Source: DATDFB01 sp035276475
Lineage (GTDB): Bacteria; Acidobacteriota; Thermoanaerobaculia; Gp7-AA8
DNA length: 64,000 nucleotides
Direction of reading: 5' to 3'
Assembly (NCBI GenBank): GCA_035276475.1
Contig: DATELQ010000036.1
Location: forward strand, 24,310 to 88,309
Part shown: positions 8,555 through 17,186 of the stretch, one piece after another
Layout: each line of letters begins with the position of its first letter
Numbering within the stretch: the stretch's first letter is position 1
Position numbers and translations under genes: made by a program
Notes under the pieces: model-generated
Told to the model about the DNA's origin: nothing
The model's database searches: none
What the model saw: the letters and a program-made list of their open reading frames with translations, nothing else

Positions 8555-9747
8555 GCGTCCGCACCGGGCTCGAAGTCCTCCTCGACGATCCGCGGCCGAT
8601 CGTCGGCAAGCGCATCGGCCTCGTCACCAACCAGAGCGCCGTCACGAGCGACCTCCGCCACGCCGTGCCGCTCCTGCATCACGGCCGCGGGTGGAAATTG
8701 ACGACGCTCTTCGGCCCGGAGCACGGCATCTGGGGCGAGGCGCAGGACATGGCCCACGTCGAGCACTCCGTCGACCCGCTCACCGGGCTCACCGTCTACT
8801 CGCTCTACGGCGGCAGCGAGAAAGACCTCGCGCCGCGCCGCGAGCTCCTGCGCCAGATCGACGCGCTCGTCATCGACCTGCAGGACATCGGCTCGCGCTA
8901 CTACACCTTCATCTACACGATGGCGCTCTGCATGCGCGAAGCCGCCCCCCTCGGCGTGCAGGTGATCGTGTTGGATCGCCCGAATCCGATCGACGGCGTG
9001 CACCTCGAAGGGAACATCCGCGAAGAAAAGTATTCGAGCTTCGTCGGCATGTTCCCGCTGCCGACGCGCCACGCCATGACCGCGGGCGAGCTGGCGCGCT
9101 ACTTCAACAAAGTCTTCAACCTCAACTGCGAGCTTCTCGTCGTGCCGATGAAGGGGTGGCGCCGCTCGATGTGGTGGGGCGACACGGAGCTGCCGTGGGT
9201 CATCCCTTCGCCGAACATGCCGACGGTCTACACCGCCACGGTCTATCCCGGCATGTGCCTCGTCGAGGGGACCAACCTGAGCGAAGGCCGCGGCACGACG
9301 CACCCGTTCGAGCTCTTCGGCGCGCCGTGGATCGAGCCGTTCAAGTTCGCGGATCGATTGAACAGCGTCGGCCTGCCCGGCGTCCGCTTCCGCCCGCACT
9401 ACTTCCTCCCGACGTTCCAGAAGCACGCCGGCAAAGTCTGCGGCGGCGCGGAGCTGCACGTCACCAACCGGGCCATCTTCGAGCCGTACCGCACGGGTCT
9501 GTGGTGCGTGAAAGTCGCGCGCGACATGGATCCGGAGCAGTTCGACTGGCGGCACGAGACGTACGAGTTCGTCTCCGACCGCCTGGCCATCGACCTGCTC
9601 GCGGGCAGCGACCGCTATCGCCACATCGTCGAGAGCGGCGGCGACGTCGACGAATGGGTGGCCGAGTGGGAGGAGCCGCTGCGCGAGTTCGCCCGGACTC
9701 GCGAGGAGTTTTTGTTATACCGTTCCAGCGATGCTGATGATCGTTAG
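8551..9747 (+). CDS. namZ: DUF1343 / NamZ-like exo-beta-N-acetylmuramidase
   Basis: Member of the DUF1343 family, now known to contain exo-lytic beta-N-acetylmuramidases (NamZ) that remove terminal MurNAc from peptidoglycan fragments. Characteristic segments include RIGLVTNQSAVT, TLFGPEHGIWGEAQDM, VIDLQDIGSRYYTFIYTM, VLDRPNPI-G and EGTNLSEGRGTTHPFELFGAPW. The protein has 398 residues from a GTG start that overlaps the MoaB-like stop. Many relatives have a signal peptide, but this start gives none, so it may act in the cytoplasm on recycled muropeptides. A longer in-frame reading upstream only shadows the preceding gene. The 3' end overlaps the cupin gene by 17 bases. Confidence 0.85.
   Translation: MSVRTGLEVLLDDPRPIVGKRIGLVTNQSAVTSDLRHAVPLLHHGRGWKLTTLFGPEHGIWGEAQDMAHVEHSVDPLTGLTVYSLYGGSEKDLAPRRELLRQIDALVIDLQDIGSRYYTFIYTMALCMREAAPLGVQVIVLDRPNPIDGVHLEGNIREEKYSSFVGMFPLPTRHAMTAGELARYFNKVFNLNCELLVVPMKGWRRSMWWGDTELPWVIPSPNMPTVYTATVYPGMCLVEGTNLSEGRGTTHPFELFGAPWIEPFKFADRLNSVGLPGVRFRPHYFLPTFQKHAGKVCGGAELHVTNRAIFEPYRTGLWCVKVARDMDPEQFDWRHETYEFVSDRLAIDLLAGSDRYRHIVESGGDVDEWVAEWEEPLREFARTREEFLLYRSSDADDR
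9713..9721 (+). promoter_or_regulatory. Extended -10 (TGTTATACC) inside namZ 3' end
   Basis: TGTTATACC resembles an extended -10 (TGnTATAAT). It ends 9 nt before the ATG at 9731 and lies within the last codons of the NamZ-like gene. No Shine-Dalgarno sequence precedes the ATG, so the cupin gene may have its own leaderless transcript. Confidence 0.4.
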
Positions 9748-10126
9748 CGCGCTGCTCTTCGCGATCCAGGTCCACGCCAAATCGATCGTCTGGAAACAAG
9801 GCCCGCCCACGATGCCGAAGGGGGCGCGCATCGCCGTGCTCGAAGGCGACCCGTCGAAGAGCGGCATCTTCACGCTCCGGATCAAGTTCCCCGCCGGCGC
9901 GATCGTCGGGCCGCACTGGCACCCGCGCCCCGAGCGCGTCACGCTGCTGTCGGGCCGCGTGATGGTCGGCTTCGGCGACGTGGTCGACACGTCGAAGACG
10001 AAGACGTTTCATGCGGGCGACTTTTATGTGAACCCGCCGGACGTGCACCATTTTGTGGTGGTGCCGGTGGAGACGGTCGTGCAGGTGACGGGTGAGGGGC
10101 CGTGGGAGACGCATCTGTTGGAGTGA
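9731..10126 (+). CDS. Secreted single-domain cupin
   Basis: Cupin of 131 residues with a short hydrophobic N terminus ending near VHA, likely a signal peptide. The first cupin motif is visible as GPHWHPRPERVTLLSG (two His and one Glu as metal ligands). The second motif is degenerate, with DVHHFVVVP supplying a His. Such small cupins bind a divalent metal, and their reactions vary from dioxygenase to sugar isomerase or no catalysis. The genomic position, overlapping the end of the muramidase gene, gives no firm substrate. It is followed by a large inverted repeat. Confidence 0.8.
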   Translation: MLMIVSALLFAIQVHAKSIVWKQGPPTMPKGARIAVLEGDPSKSGIFTLRIKFPAGAIVGPHWHPRPERVTLLSGRVMVGFGDVVDTSKTKTFHAGDFYVNPPDVHHFVVVPVETVVQVTGEGPWETHLLE

Positions 10127-10131
10127 CGCGA

Positions 10132-10229
10132 ACGGCCACCGAAATTCAGAACGCAGAATCCGAATGCAGAATGAAGAAACTTTCTCGATTCTGCATTCGC
10201 ATTCTGCGTTCTGAGTTTCCGTGGCGCTA
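10132..10229. repeat. Long imperfect inverted repeat with internal GCAGAAT words
   Basis: Arms 10141-10172 and 10188-10219 are complementary at 30 of 32 positions around a 15-nt loop, with weaker pairing out to about 10132 and 10229. Each arm contains short direct repeats of GCAGAAT/GAATGCAGAAT. It fills the whole gap between the cupin and the pseudouridine synthase, and its right flank overlaps the GTG start of the latter. It is AT-richer than its surroundings, suggesting a mobile palindromic element or a terminator. Confidence 0.75.
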
Positions 10230-10898
10230 ACGATGCTGCACATCCTCTACGAAGACGACGCCCTCCTCTTCATCAACAAACCCGCCGGCATCGCCATCCA
10301 AGAGCCCCTCAAACCCGAGCCCTACCTCCTCGAAGACGTCCTCGCCTACGCACCCGGCGCCTTCCTCATGCAGCGGCTCGACCGCGGCACGAGCGGTGTC
10401 ATGTTCTTCTCCAAGATGGCCGGCATCAACGCCAAGCTCACGCGGCAGTTCGAGACGAAAGACATCCGCAAGCGCTATCTCGCGCTCTGCAGCGGCGAGC
10501 TCGCGGAGCGGCAGATCGTCGATGCGCCGCTCGTCCGCATCGGCGCGATCAAGTTCGCGGTCGGCGACGACGGCAAGCGCGCCGTCACCGTCGTCACGCC
10601 GCGGCGGGCCACGCCGCGCGGCTCGCTCGTCGCGCTGGAACTGCGCACCGGACGCACCCATCAGATCCGCGTTCACATGGCAGCGATTGGGCATCCGCTC
10701 CTCGGCGACTGGTTGTACGGCGCGCGCGACGCGGTGCGGCCGATGCTCCATTCGGCCGAGCTCGTCATGACGCATCCACTGACACGGCAGCGGTTGCGCG
10801 TCACGGCAGAGCCGCCGAGGGACTTCATTGACTGTGCAGTGGAGCGCGGGATCGTGTCGCGAGACGAGGACGAGTCGTCCATTTTCGAGTGCGGCTAA
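10221..10898 (+). CDS. RluA-family RNA pseudouridine synthase
   Basis: Converts uridine to pseudouridine in rRNA or tRNA. The 225 residues form only the RluA/RluC catalytic domain, without an S4 domain. The catalytic aspartate motif is QRLDRGTSGVMFFSK near 52-66. The RluA-family ELRTGRTHQIRVHMAAIGHPLLGD is present near 140-163. The exact target position cannot be read from the sequence; TruC/RluA-like activities are possible. A GTG at 10221 and an ATG at 10233 are both possible starts, and the latter removes only four residues. The gene lies downstream of a long palindrome and upstream of a promoter-like TTAGAAT. Confidence 0.88.
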   Translation: MALTMLHILYEDDALLFINKPAGIAIQEPLKPEPYLLEDVLAYAPGAFLMQRLDRGTSGVMFFSKMAGINAKLTRQFETKDIRKRYLALCSGELAERQIVDAPLVRIGAIKFAVGDDGKRAVTVVTPRRATPRGSLVALELRTGRTHQIRVHMAAIGHPLLGDWLYGARDAVRPMLHSAELVMTHPLTRQRLRVTAEPPRDFIDCAVERGIVSRDEDESSIFECG

Positions 10899-10911
10899 AT
10901 GATTGAGTTTG

Positions 10912-10917
10912 TTAGAA
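10912..10917 (+). promoter_or_regulatory. -10 element TAGAAT with extended TG
   Basis: TGTTAGAAT reads as an extended -10. It lies 47 nt before the ATG at 10965, which has its own Shine-Dalgarno (AAGGAG about 8 nt upstream). This gene is therefore one of the few here with a conventional leader. Confidence 0.45.
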
Positions 10918-10964
10918 TAAGCCGTGGTAGCACCCTGTTGCGAAGGACATCCAAGGAGACGATC

Positions 10965-11402
10965 ATGAGACTTCGGAACATCGCAATCGCAATGGTGCTC
11001 GCGTTCGTGCCCGTCCTCGCGTCCGCGCAGTTCAAGGACCTCGACGCGGCGAACTCGAACCTCTCGCGCGGCTTCGGCGGCGGCGACCCGCAGGCGATCG
11101 TGGCCGGCTTGGCGGGGAGCGACCATGTCCAGCTGCAATTCCCCGGTCTCATCAGCGAGAGCGGCTTCTTCGGGCGCGACCAGGCCGCGTACCTGCTCGA
11201 TGGGCTCTTCAACAAGGTCAAGCCGAGCGGCTTCGATACGAAGAGCGCGCGCAAAGTGAGCGCCGAGGGGCAGTACCACCTCGTGGCCAATTGGGCCATC
11301 AAGACCGCGGCCGGGGCGGAGACGCGCGAGCTCTACATCACCCTGCGTCAGAATCCTGACGGCCGCTGGTCGATTGCTTCGGTACGATCTGCCGGTAAGT
11401 GA
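10965..11402 (+). CDS. Secreted NTF2-like (DUF4783-type) protein
   Basis: Small exported protein of 145 residues with a clear signal peptide (MRLRNIAIAM through ASAQ). The rest resembles the NTF2-like DUF4783 group: a short helix, the phrase GDHVQLQFPG replaced here by SDHVQLQFPG, then GFFGRDQAAYLLDGLFNKVKP and a terminal strand RWSIASVRSAGK. Function is not established for this group. An upstream in-frame ATG at 10899 would add 22 residues before the signal peptide; the ATG at 10965 has a good AAGGAG and is preferred. The stop overlaps the GTG start of the large kinase (GTGA), implying one transcript. Confidence 0.75.
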   Translation: MRLRNIAIAMVLAFVPVLASAQFKDLDAANSNLSRGFGGGDPQAIVAGLAGSDHVQLQFPGLISESGFFGRDQAAYLLDGLFNKVKPSGFDTKSARKVSAEGQYHLVANWAIKTAAGAETRELYITLRQNPDGRWSIASVRSAGK

Positions 11403-14400
11403 ACACCGAAGGGGCGCAGCGCCCCAACCCAGTCCTGACACGCGCCGCGGTCGTTCGGATCGCGGCGCTTTTTGTTTTCCTGGCCGCCCTCGTGGAGCTG
11501 GCCACGCTCTACCGCGTGCGCGTCGTGTCGAACTCGTTCGCCGCGCGCGCGGACGTGCACCTCAAGCGCGAAGTCGAGCGGCTGCGGCGCGACGTCAGCC
11601 GCGACGAGAGTGAGCTCGCCGCCGCGGCGCAGCGCGTATCGCAGCAGCTCGCGGCGAATCCGAGCGCGCCGCGCGGGCGCATCTTCGAGATGCTGCACGC
11701 GGAGATGCACGGCCACCCCGGCCGCGGCATGCGCGTCACTTCGCCGAACGGCAGCGTCGTAGCCTGGTGGGGGGAGGACCTGCGCGTCTCCGGCGCGGCC
11801 GCGTTCCTCTTCGACGCCACGAGCCTCTACGTCACAAAAACCGAGGCCTCGCCGCGCTACACCGTGCAGGCCTTCGAGCGCATCGTCAACAACACCACGC
11901 GGCATTCGTTTTGGGATCCGGACGACGACTGGCTCGTCAGCGCCACGTACCACGCCGGCGCGCTGCGGCAGGAGCGCGGCGCGCGGCGCTTCGTCGTGAT
12001 CCCGCATCCCGACGCGACGCTCTACGTCGACATCATGCCGCGCACGCAGGCCGTCATCGTCGACAGCGTGCGCCACGACGGCCACGACCTCGCCGGCATC
12101 CTCATCGCCATTGCGGCCATCTGGAGTGCGGCGGCCATGCCGCCGCTAATCCGTGTTCTCCTCATCATCGTTGCCCGCATCGCCCTCCTCCCCTTCACCA
12201 TCGACGAAGACCCGACGCACATCTTCGGCTTCGACGTCTACGCCTCGCGCATCCTCGGGCCGTTCACGAAGTCGCCGTTCGACCTCCTGCTCACCGCCGC
12301 TGCCGCGCTGGCGATCGTCGTGACCATCGCGCCGAGGCTCCCGCGCATCGTGCGCGCGCTTCTGGCCATCGCCGGCGCCTTCGGCTTCGCTCTCCTGGCG
12401 AGCAACATGGTAGACAACAGCCGCATCTCCTCGCTCCCCGACCACATCCTCCCGGCGTCGACCGCGCAGGCGGTGCTGCTCGCGGCGCTCATCCTCTTCG
12501 GCTTCGCGCTGCTGCACCTCGCGCAGGGCGCAGAGCGCAGGGGGCGGGGCGCAGCGCTCGTCATCGTCATTGCCGGAGCCCTGCTCATCGCCATCGTTCT
12601 CGAACCGGTCAAGCGCAACGCGTTCATCGCCATCGCCGCGGCCGTTCTCATTGCCTCGGCGGTGCAGTTCGTCGTGGAGCGCCGCTCCCTGCGCCTCCTC
12701 TCCTCCGCTCTCCTCCTCGTCCTGGCCGTCTGGTACCCGATGCAGACCTTCGAGCGGGCCAGCGCGCAGAAATTCGTCGCCGACACCTATGCGCCGCTCG
12801 TCTCCGGCGAGGGGGGACAGCTGCGGGCCATGATCGAGGACACGCTGCAGAACCAGTTCTCGCACATCGACTTGAGCACCATGCTCCCCGACCACTTCTC
12901 GCGCATGAACCTCGAGGACCTCGCCTACGCGCTCTGGCTGCGCTCCGACCTCTCCAAGCTGCGCGTGCCGAACGTCATCTCCATCCGCGACGTTCTCGAC
13001 CATCCGCTGAGCCGCTTCGGCGTCGGCCTGCCGCAGTTCAGCGAGCGCGGCGCGCAGCAGGGGCAGGAGACGCTGCAGGTCGGCGCGCTGACGCGGGAGC
13101 TGATCCACCACGACTTCGAGCTGACGGTGTTCGGCATCCCGATCGCCGAGGGGAGCGTGCACGTCGTCAACCCGGCCGATCCGGGGGCCGTCACGTTCGC
13201 CGACGCCTACCGCGACTTCTTCGATCCCGACTCCGATGAACCGTCGATCGGGCTGCACGTGCAGCGCGAGCCGGTCGTCTACGACCGCGACGGCAACGTT
13301 CACGGCTCCTCGGTTCGCCTTCCGCAGAGCGCCAAGTTCTACTTCGCCACGCTCAAGCCGGGACGCGGCACGTGGATCGAAGACGCCGGCTCGGCGATCT
13401 ACGTGCGCCGCACCGACGAGGCGCTCTACGCCTTCCCGCTGTCGATCGCCACGCCGGGAGGGCAAGTGCGCCGCGCCGGCGGCGTGGCCATCTGGGGCAT
13501 CGCCCTCGTCGCCCTGGCAATGGCCGTCCGCTCGCTGCCGATCATCCGCCGGTCGCTGCGCACGCTCGATTTCCGCACGCGCACGTCGCTCTACCTCACC
13601 GCCGTCGTCGTGCTCCCGCTCATCGTCTTCGTTCTCTTCGTGCGCGCCTACCTCGCCAACCGGCTCGAAGCCGAATACCTCGAGCGCGGGCAGACCGCGC
13701 TCGTGGCCGGACAGCGCGTGATCGAGGACTACCTCGCCTCGCAGGCGACGACGACCCCGGAGCAGTTCCTCGACGACGAAGTGCTGAACTGGCTGGCGCG
13801 CGTGATCGGGCACGACCTCCATCTCTTCCGCGACGAGACGCTGATCGCCTCGAGCCGGCGCGATCTTTTTGCCGCGCACGTCGAGGCGGAGCGGCTCCCC
13901 GGCGGCGTCTACACGAAGATCCTCCTCGGCGGGCAGCAGCTCGTGCGCGCGTCGCACAACGCCGGGTCGACGCGCTACATCGAGATCTACAGCCCGGTCA
14001 ACCTCGCGCCGGGCCGCAGCTACACGCTGGCGCTGCCGTTCATCGTGCAGGGGCGGCAGATCGAGACGCAGGTCAACGACCTGGCCACGACGATCTACAT
14101 GCTCCTCGTCTTCATCGTCCTCGGCGCAATCGCCGTGGCCGTCATCGCCGCGCGCAGCGTGACGAAGCCGGTGCAGGCGCTGGTCGGCGGCGCGCGCGCC
14201 GTGGCCCGCGGCGATTTCGACGTGCAGGTCACGCCGCCGCGCGATCCGGACCTCGGCCTGCTCGTCACGACGTTCCGCGACATGGCCTCGTCGATCCGGC
14301 GGCAGCAGAACGACCTCCGCCACGAGCGCGACCGCCTGCAGACGCTGCTCGAGAACATCAACGCCGCCGTCGTCGTGCTCGACGGCGAGGGGCGCGTCGG

Positions 14401-15280
14401 CGCGACGAACGCCGCGGCGCGCGCGCTGCTCAAAGTCCGCTCGATCGAGCTCGACGAATTCCTGGCGCGGCACAAGCCGCGGCGGACCGAGTCGGAGGAG
14501 CTGGAGATCTCGATCGACGGCAACGTGCGCATCTTCCGCGTCACCATGGTGCCGCTGCCGGAGAGCGCCGAAGAGCTCCTCATCGCCGAGGACGTCACGG
14601 AGATCCTGCGGTCGAACCGGCTGGAGGCGTGGGGGGAGATGGCCCGGCAGGTCGCGCACGAGATCAAGAATCCGTTGACGCCGATCCAGCTCACGGCCGA
14701 GCATCTGCGCGCCGTCGCTGACCGCGACGACCCGAGCCTGCCGACGGTCGTCCGCAGCGCGGTCGACAACATCCTCCGCCAGGTCGTCACGCTGCGCGAG
14801 ACGTCGAAGGAGTTCAGCGACTACGCGTCGCTGCGCCAGCCGCAGCGGAAGCCGCTCGACTTCCGGAAGCTCCTCGAGGAGATCGCCGCGAGCTACGCCT
14901 CGTCGCGCGAGCGCGGCATCGACTTCCGCGCCGACATCGACGCCTCCACGCCGGCGAATTTCTCCGGCGATGCGCGCATGCTCCGCGGCGCGATCGCGAA
15001 CCTGATCGAGAACGCCTTCCAGGCCGCGCCCGGCGGCGAGGTCCGCCTCGGCAGCCACTCGGTTGACTCCAAGGTCGTCGTGCGCGTCGAGGACACCGGC
15101 CCCGGCGTCCCCCAGGAGATGCTGCCGAAGATCTTCGACCCCTACTTTTCGACGAAGTCGAGCGGCACCGGCCTCGGCCTTGCCATCGCCCGCAAGGCCA
15201 TCGAGGAGCATGGCGGTACCATTCACGCCGAGAATTTGAATCCCGGTTTCAGCATTTCCATTGAGTTGCCACTCCGCTGA
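11399..15280 (+). CDS. Giant NtrY-like membrane sensor histidine kinase
   Basis: Sensor kinase of 1293 residues. The N terminus has a membrane anchor and an extracytoplasmic segment (about 40-220), then about ten hydrophobic helices (225-445), a second large soluble extracytoplasmic region (to about 690), a further transmembrane pair flanking a sensor domain (to about 915), a HAMP domain (SVTKPVQALVGGARAVARGDF), a PAS-like segment (about 985-1060), HisKA with VAHEIKNPLTPIQLT (His about 1087) and HATPase_c with NLIENAF and STKSSGTGLGLAIA. The HisKA motif is of the NtrY class. No response regulator is adjacent, so it is an orphan. It overlaps the NTF2-like gene upstream and lies 2 bases before the CAP protein gene. 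Confidence 0.88.
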   Translation: MNTEGAQRPNPVLTRAAVVRIAALFVFLAALVELATLYRVRVVSNSFAARADVHLKREVERLRRDVSRDESELAAAAQRVSQQLAANPSAPRGRIFEMLHAEMHGHPGRGMRVTSPNGSVVAWWGEDLRVSGAAAFLFDATSLYVTKTEASPRYTVQAFERIVNNTTRHSFWDPDDDWLVSATYHAGALRQERGARRFVVIPHPDATLYVDIMPRTQAVIVDSVRHDGHDLAGILIAIAAIWSAAAMPPLIRVLLIIVARIALLPFTIDEDPTHIFGFDVYASRILGPFTKSPFDLLLTAAAALAIVVTIAPRLPRIVRALLAIAGAFGFALLASNMVDNSRISSLPDHILPASTAQAVLLAALILFGFALLHLAQGAERRGRGAALVIVIAGALLIAIVLEPVKRNAFIAIAAAVLIASAVQFVVERRSLRLLSSALLLVLAVWYPMQTFERASAQKFVADTYAPLVSGEGGQLRAMIEDTLQNQFSHIDLSTMLPDHFSRMNLEDLAYALWLRSDLSKLRVPNVISIRDVLDHPLSRFGVGLPQFSERGAQQGQETLQVGALTRELIHHDFELTVFGIPIAEGSVHVVNPADPGAVTFADAYRDFFDPDSDEPSIGLHVQREPVVYDRDGNVHGSSVRLPQSAKFYFATLKPGRGTWIEDAGSAIYVRRTDEALYAFPLSIATPGGQVRRAGGVAIWGIALVALAMAVRSLPIIRRSLRTLDFRTRTSLYLTAVVVLPLIVFVLFVRAYLANRLEAEYLERGQTALVAGQRVIEDYLASQATTTPEQFLDDEVLNWLARVIGHDLHLFRDETLIASSRRDLFAAHVEAERLPGGVYTKILLGGQQLVRASHNAGSTRYIEIYSPVNLAPGRSYTLALPFIVQGRQIETQVNDLATTIYMLLVFIVLGAIAVAVIAARSVTKPVQALVGGARAVARGDFDVQVTPPRDPDLGLLVTTFRDMASSIRRQQNDLRHERDRLQTLLENINAAVVVLDGEGRVGATNAAARALLKVRSIELDEFLARHKPRRTESEELEISIDGNVRIFRVTMVPLPESAEELLIAEDVTEILRSNRLEAWGEMARQVAHEIKNPLTPIQLTAEHLRAVADRDDPSLPTVVRSAVDNILRQVVTLRETSKEFSDYASLRQPQRKPLDFRKLLEEIAASYASSRERGIDFRADIDASTPANFSGDARMLRGAIANLIENAFQAAPGGEVRLGSHSVDSKVVVRVEDTGPGVPQEMLPKIFDPYFSTKSSGTGLGLAIARKAIEEHGGTIHAENLNPGFSISIELPLR

Positions 15281-15282
15281 CG

Positions 15283-16245
15283 ATGAAGAAGCTGCTGCTT
15301 GCCGTGCTCGCCGCGTTCCTCGCGCTCGCCGCGCCGTTGGCGCAGGGCGACGCTCCGGGCGATGAGATCCGCTTCACGCTGCGGGACGAGCTGCTGCGCC
15401 TGATCAACCGCGACCGCGCCCAGTTCGGACTGAAGCCGGTGGCGCTCGACCCGGTGGCCTCGGCGCTCGCCGACGACTATTGCCGCCAGCAGATCAAGAA
15501 CGGCACGACCGGGCACTTCACGCTCGACGGCTTGGCGCCGTACATGCGCTACTCGCTCTCCGGCGGCAACGACGGGGTGAGCGAGAACGTGGCGGCGTGG
15601 TCGGCGAATTACGGCTTCGGCGACCGCGCGCTGTACGACATGATGCGCCGCTCGCAGCAGGCCATGATGGAGGAGGTGGCGCCGCACGACGGCCACCGCC
15701 GCACGATCCTCGACGCGAGCGCGACGCACGTCGGCCTCGGGTTGGCGTGGGAGCACGGCGAGTTCCGCATCGCCGAGGAGTTCATTCGGCGGTATGTGGA
15801 GTGGGTGCGGCCGCTGCCGCGCACGGCGTCGACCGCCGACCGCCTGATGCTGCGCGTGAAGCCGCACAGCGGCTACTCGGTCGAAGCCATCACGGTGCAT
15901 CACGAGACGGCGCCGCGGGCGATGTCGGCGAAGCTCGCCAACGACATCACCTCGTACTCGCTGCCGGAGAAGCGCCGCGAGTATCTCCCGCGCCTGCACA
16001 ACCGCGTGGAGACGTCGGGCGATTACCGCGTGGAGATCCGCGAGCAGTACAGCGACGGCCGCCGCGGCGACTTCGAGGTCGCGGACGACGGCAGCGTGGC
16101 CTTCGCCATCCCCTTCCCCGACGGCCCGGGCGTCTACACGGTGGTGGTGTGGGTGCACGAGCAGGACGGCCGCGATCCGATCGCCGCGTCGAACGTGTCG
16201 GTGCGCGTGACGGAGACGCAGACGGCGGTCGGTGGCACGCGGTAG
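15283..16245 (+). CDS. Secreted CAP (SCP/PR1-like) domain protein
   Basis: Exported protein of 320 residues with a signal peptide (about 1-22) and a CAP/SCP domain to about residue 165. Family marks are LLRLINRDRAQFGLKPVALDP, GHFTLDG (the CAP cavity His), SENVAAW and HDGHRRTILDASATHVGLG. The remaining 150 residues form a separate beta-rich region with no clear match. Bacterial CAP proteins have varied or unknown roles. The gene starts 2 bases after the kinase stop, so the pair is almost certainly cotranscribed, and the CAP protein could be a ligand or target of the signalling pathway (inference). Confidence 0.85.
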   Translation: MKKLLLAVLAAFLALAAPLAQGDAPGDEIRFTLRDELLRLINRDRAQFGLKPVALDPVASALADDYCRQQIKNGTTGHFTLDGLAPYMRYSLSGGNDGVSENVAAWSANYGFGDRALYDMMRRSQQAMMEEVAPHDGHRRTILDASATHVGLGLAWEHGEFRIAEEFIRRYVEWVRPLPRTASTADRLMLRVKPHSGYSVEAITVHHETAPRAMSAKLANDITSYSLPEKRREYLPRLHNRVETSGDYRVEIREQYSDGRRGDFEVADDGSVAFAIPFPDGPGVYTVVVWVHEQDGRDPIAASNVSVRVTETQTAVGGTR

Positions 16246-16263
16246 GCAGTAGCGCTCGGCTGA

Positions 16264-17178
16264 GTGCCCAGCCAATCCACCTATGACGCGATCATCATCG
16301 GCGGCGGTCCCGCCGGTCTCACGTGCGCGATTTTCCTCGGCCGCTACCGCCGCAACGTGCTCCTGATCGACAGCGGCAAGCCGCGCAACTACGCCGCGCG
16401 CGCGGTGCACGGCTTCCTCGGCATGCACGGCATCGCGCCCCACGAGCTGCGCGCGCGCGGACGCGCCGAGGCGGAGGCGGCGGGGGTGGAGATTTGCAAC
16501 TGCACGGCGGAGAAGGTGGAGCCGGTCGGCGACATCTTCAACGTGCACACCTCGGCCGGCCGCTTCTGCGCGCGCCGCGTGGTGCTCGCGTACGGCGTGC
16601 GTGACAAGCTCCCCGACATCCCGCGCCTCGAGGAGTTCTACGGCGCCAGCGTCTTCCACTGCCCCGACTGCGACGGCTACGAGGTCCGCGGCAAGCGCGT
16701 GGGGGTGATCGGGTGGGGGAAGCGCGTGGTGGGCCTGTCGCTGAAGCTGTTGCAGTGGAGCGACGAGCTGACGATTTTCACGCACGGCCACGAGCGCGAG
16801 TTCTCGCAGGAGGAGACGAGCAAGCTCCTCGCGGAACAGATCAACGTGAAGGATGAGCGCGTGCTCGAGCTCCTCGGCGAGGAGGGCATCGTGCGCGCGG
16901 CGGTGCTGGCGACCGGAGAGCGCGTCGAGGTCGATGCGCTCTTTTTCTCCTGCGGCGTCGAGCGCGCCTGCCTCCTGGCCGAGAACCTCGGGTGCGACGT
17001 CGAGACGGAGACGCCGAACATCGTCGTCGACGAGACGAGGCAGACGACGCTGGAGGGGGTCTACGCCGTCGGCGACCTCGTCCCCGGCGCGCAGCTCGCC
17101 ATCACGTCCGCGGCCGACGGGGCGATCGCGGCGATCGCGATCAATAAGTCGCTGTTGCCGCCGAGCCGGAGGGTGTAG
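16264..17178 (+). CDS. Thioredoxin-reductase-like FAD/NAD(P) oxidoreductase with CPDC centre
   Basis: Flavoprotein of 304 residues with the two-dinucleotide-domain architecture of low-molecular-weight thioredoxin reductases. The FAD site GGGPAGLT is near 13-20, the redox pair is HCPDCDGYE near 134-142, the second nucleotide site is GVIGWGKRVVG near 149-159, and AVGDLVPGAQLAITSAADG at the C terminus completes the FAD site. The CPDC-GYE motif resembles the CPYC/CPFC-HGYE group (GliT/HlmI-like dithiol oxidases and relatives) more than CATC thioredoxin reductases. The substrate is unknown, and no thioredoxin is adjacent. The start is GTG. The stop is followed in the same frame by a 21-bp minisatellite. 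Confidence 0.82.
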   Translation: MPSQSTYDAIIIGGGPAGLTCAIFLGRYRRNVLLIDSGKPRNYAARAVHGFLGMHGIAPHELRARGRAEAEAAGVEICNCTAEKVEPVGDIFNVHTSAGRFCARRVVLAYGVRDKLPDIPRLEEFYGASVFHCPDCDGYEVRGKRVGVIGWGKRVVGLSLKLLQWSDELTIFTHGHEREFSQEETSKLLAEQINVKDERVLELLGEEGIVRAAVLATGERVEVDALFFSCGVERACLLAENLGCDVETETPNIVVDETRQTTLEGVYAVGDLVPGAQLAITSAADGAIAAIAINKSLLPPSRRV

Positions 17179-17186
17179 GCAACGAC

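Noticed and set aside
12146..15226. 1026-residue open frame on minus opposite the giant kinase
   Set aside because: Composition is Arg/Val/Asp-rich shadow sequence, and the plus strand encodes full kinase motifs.
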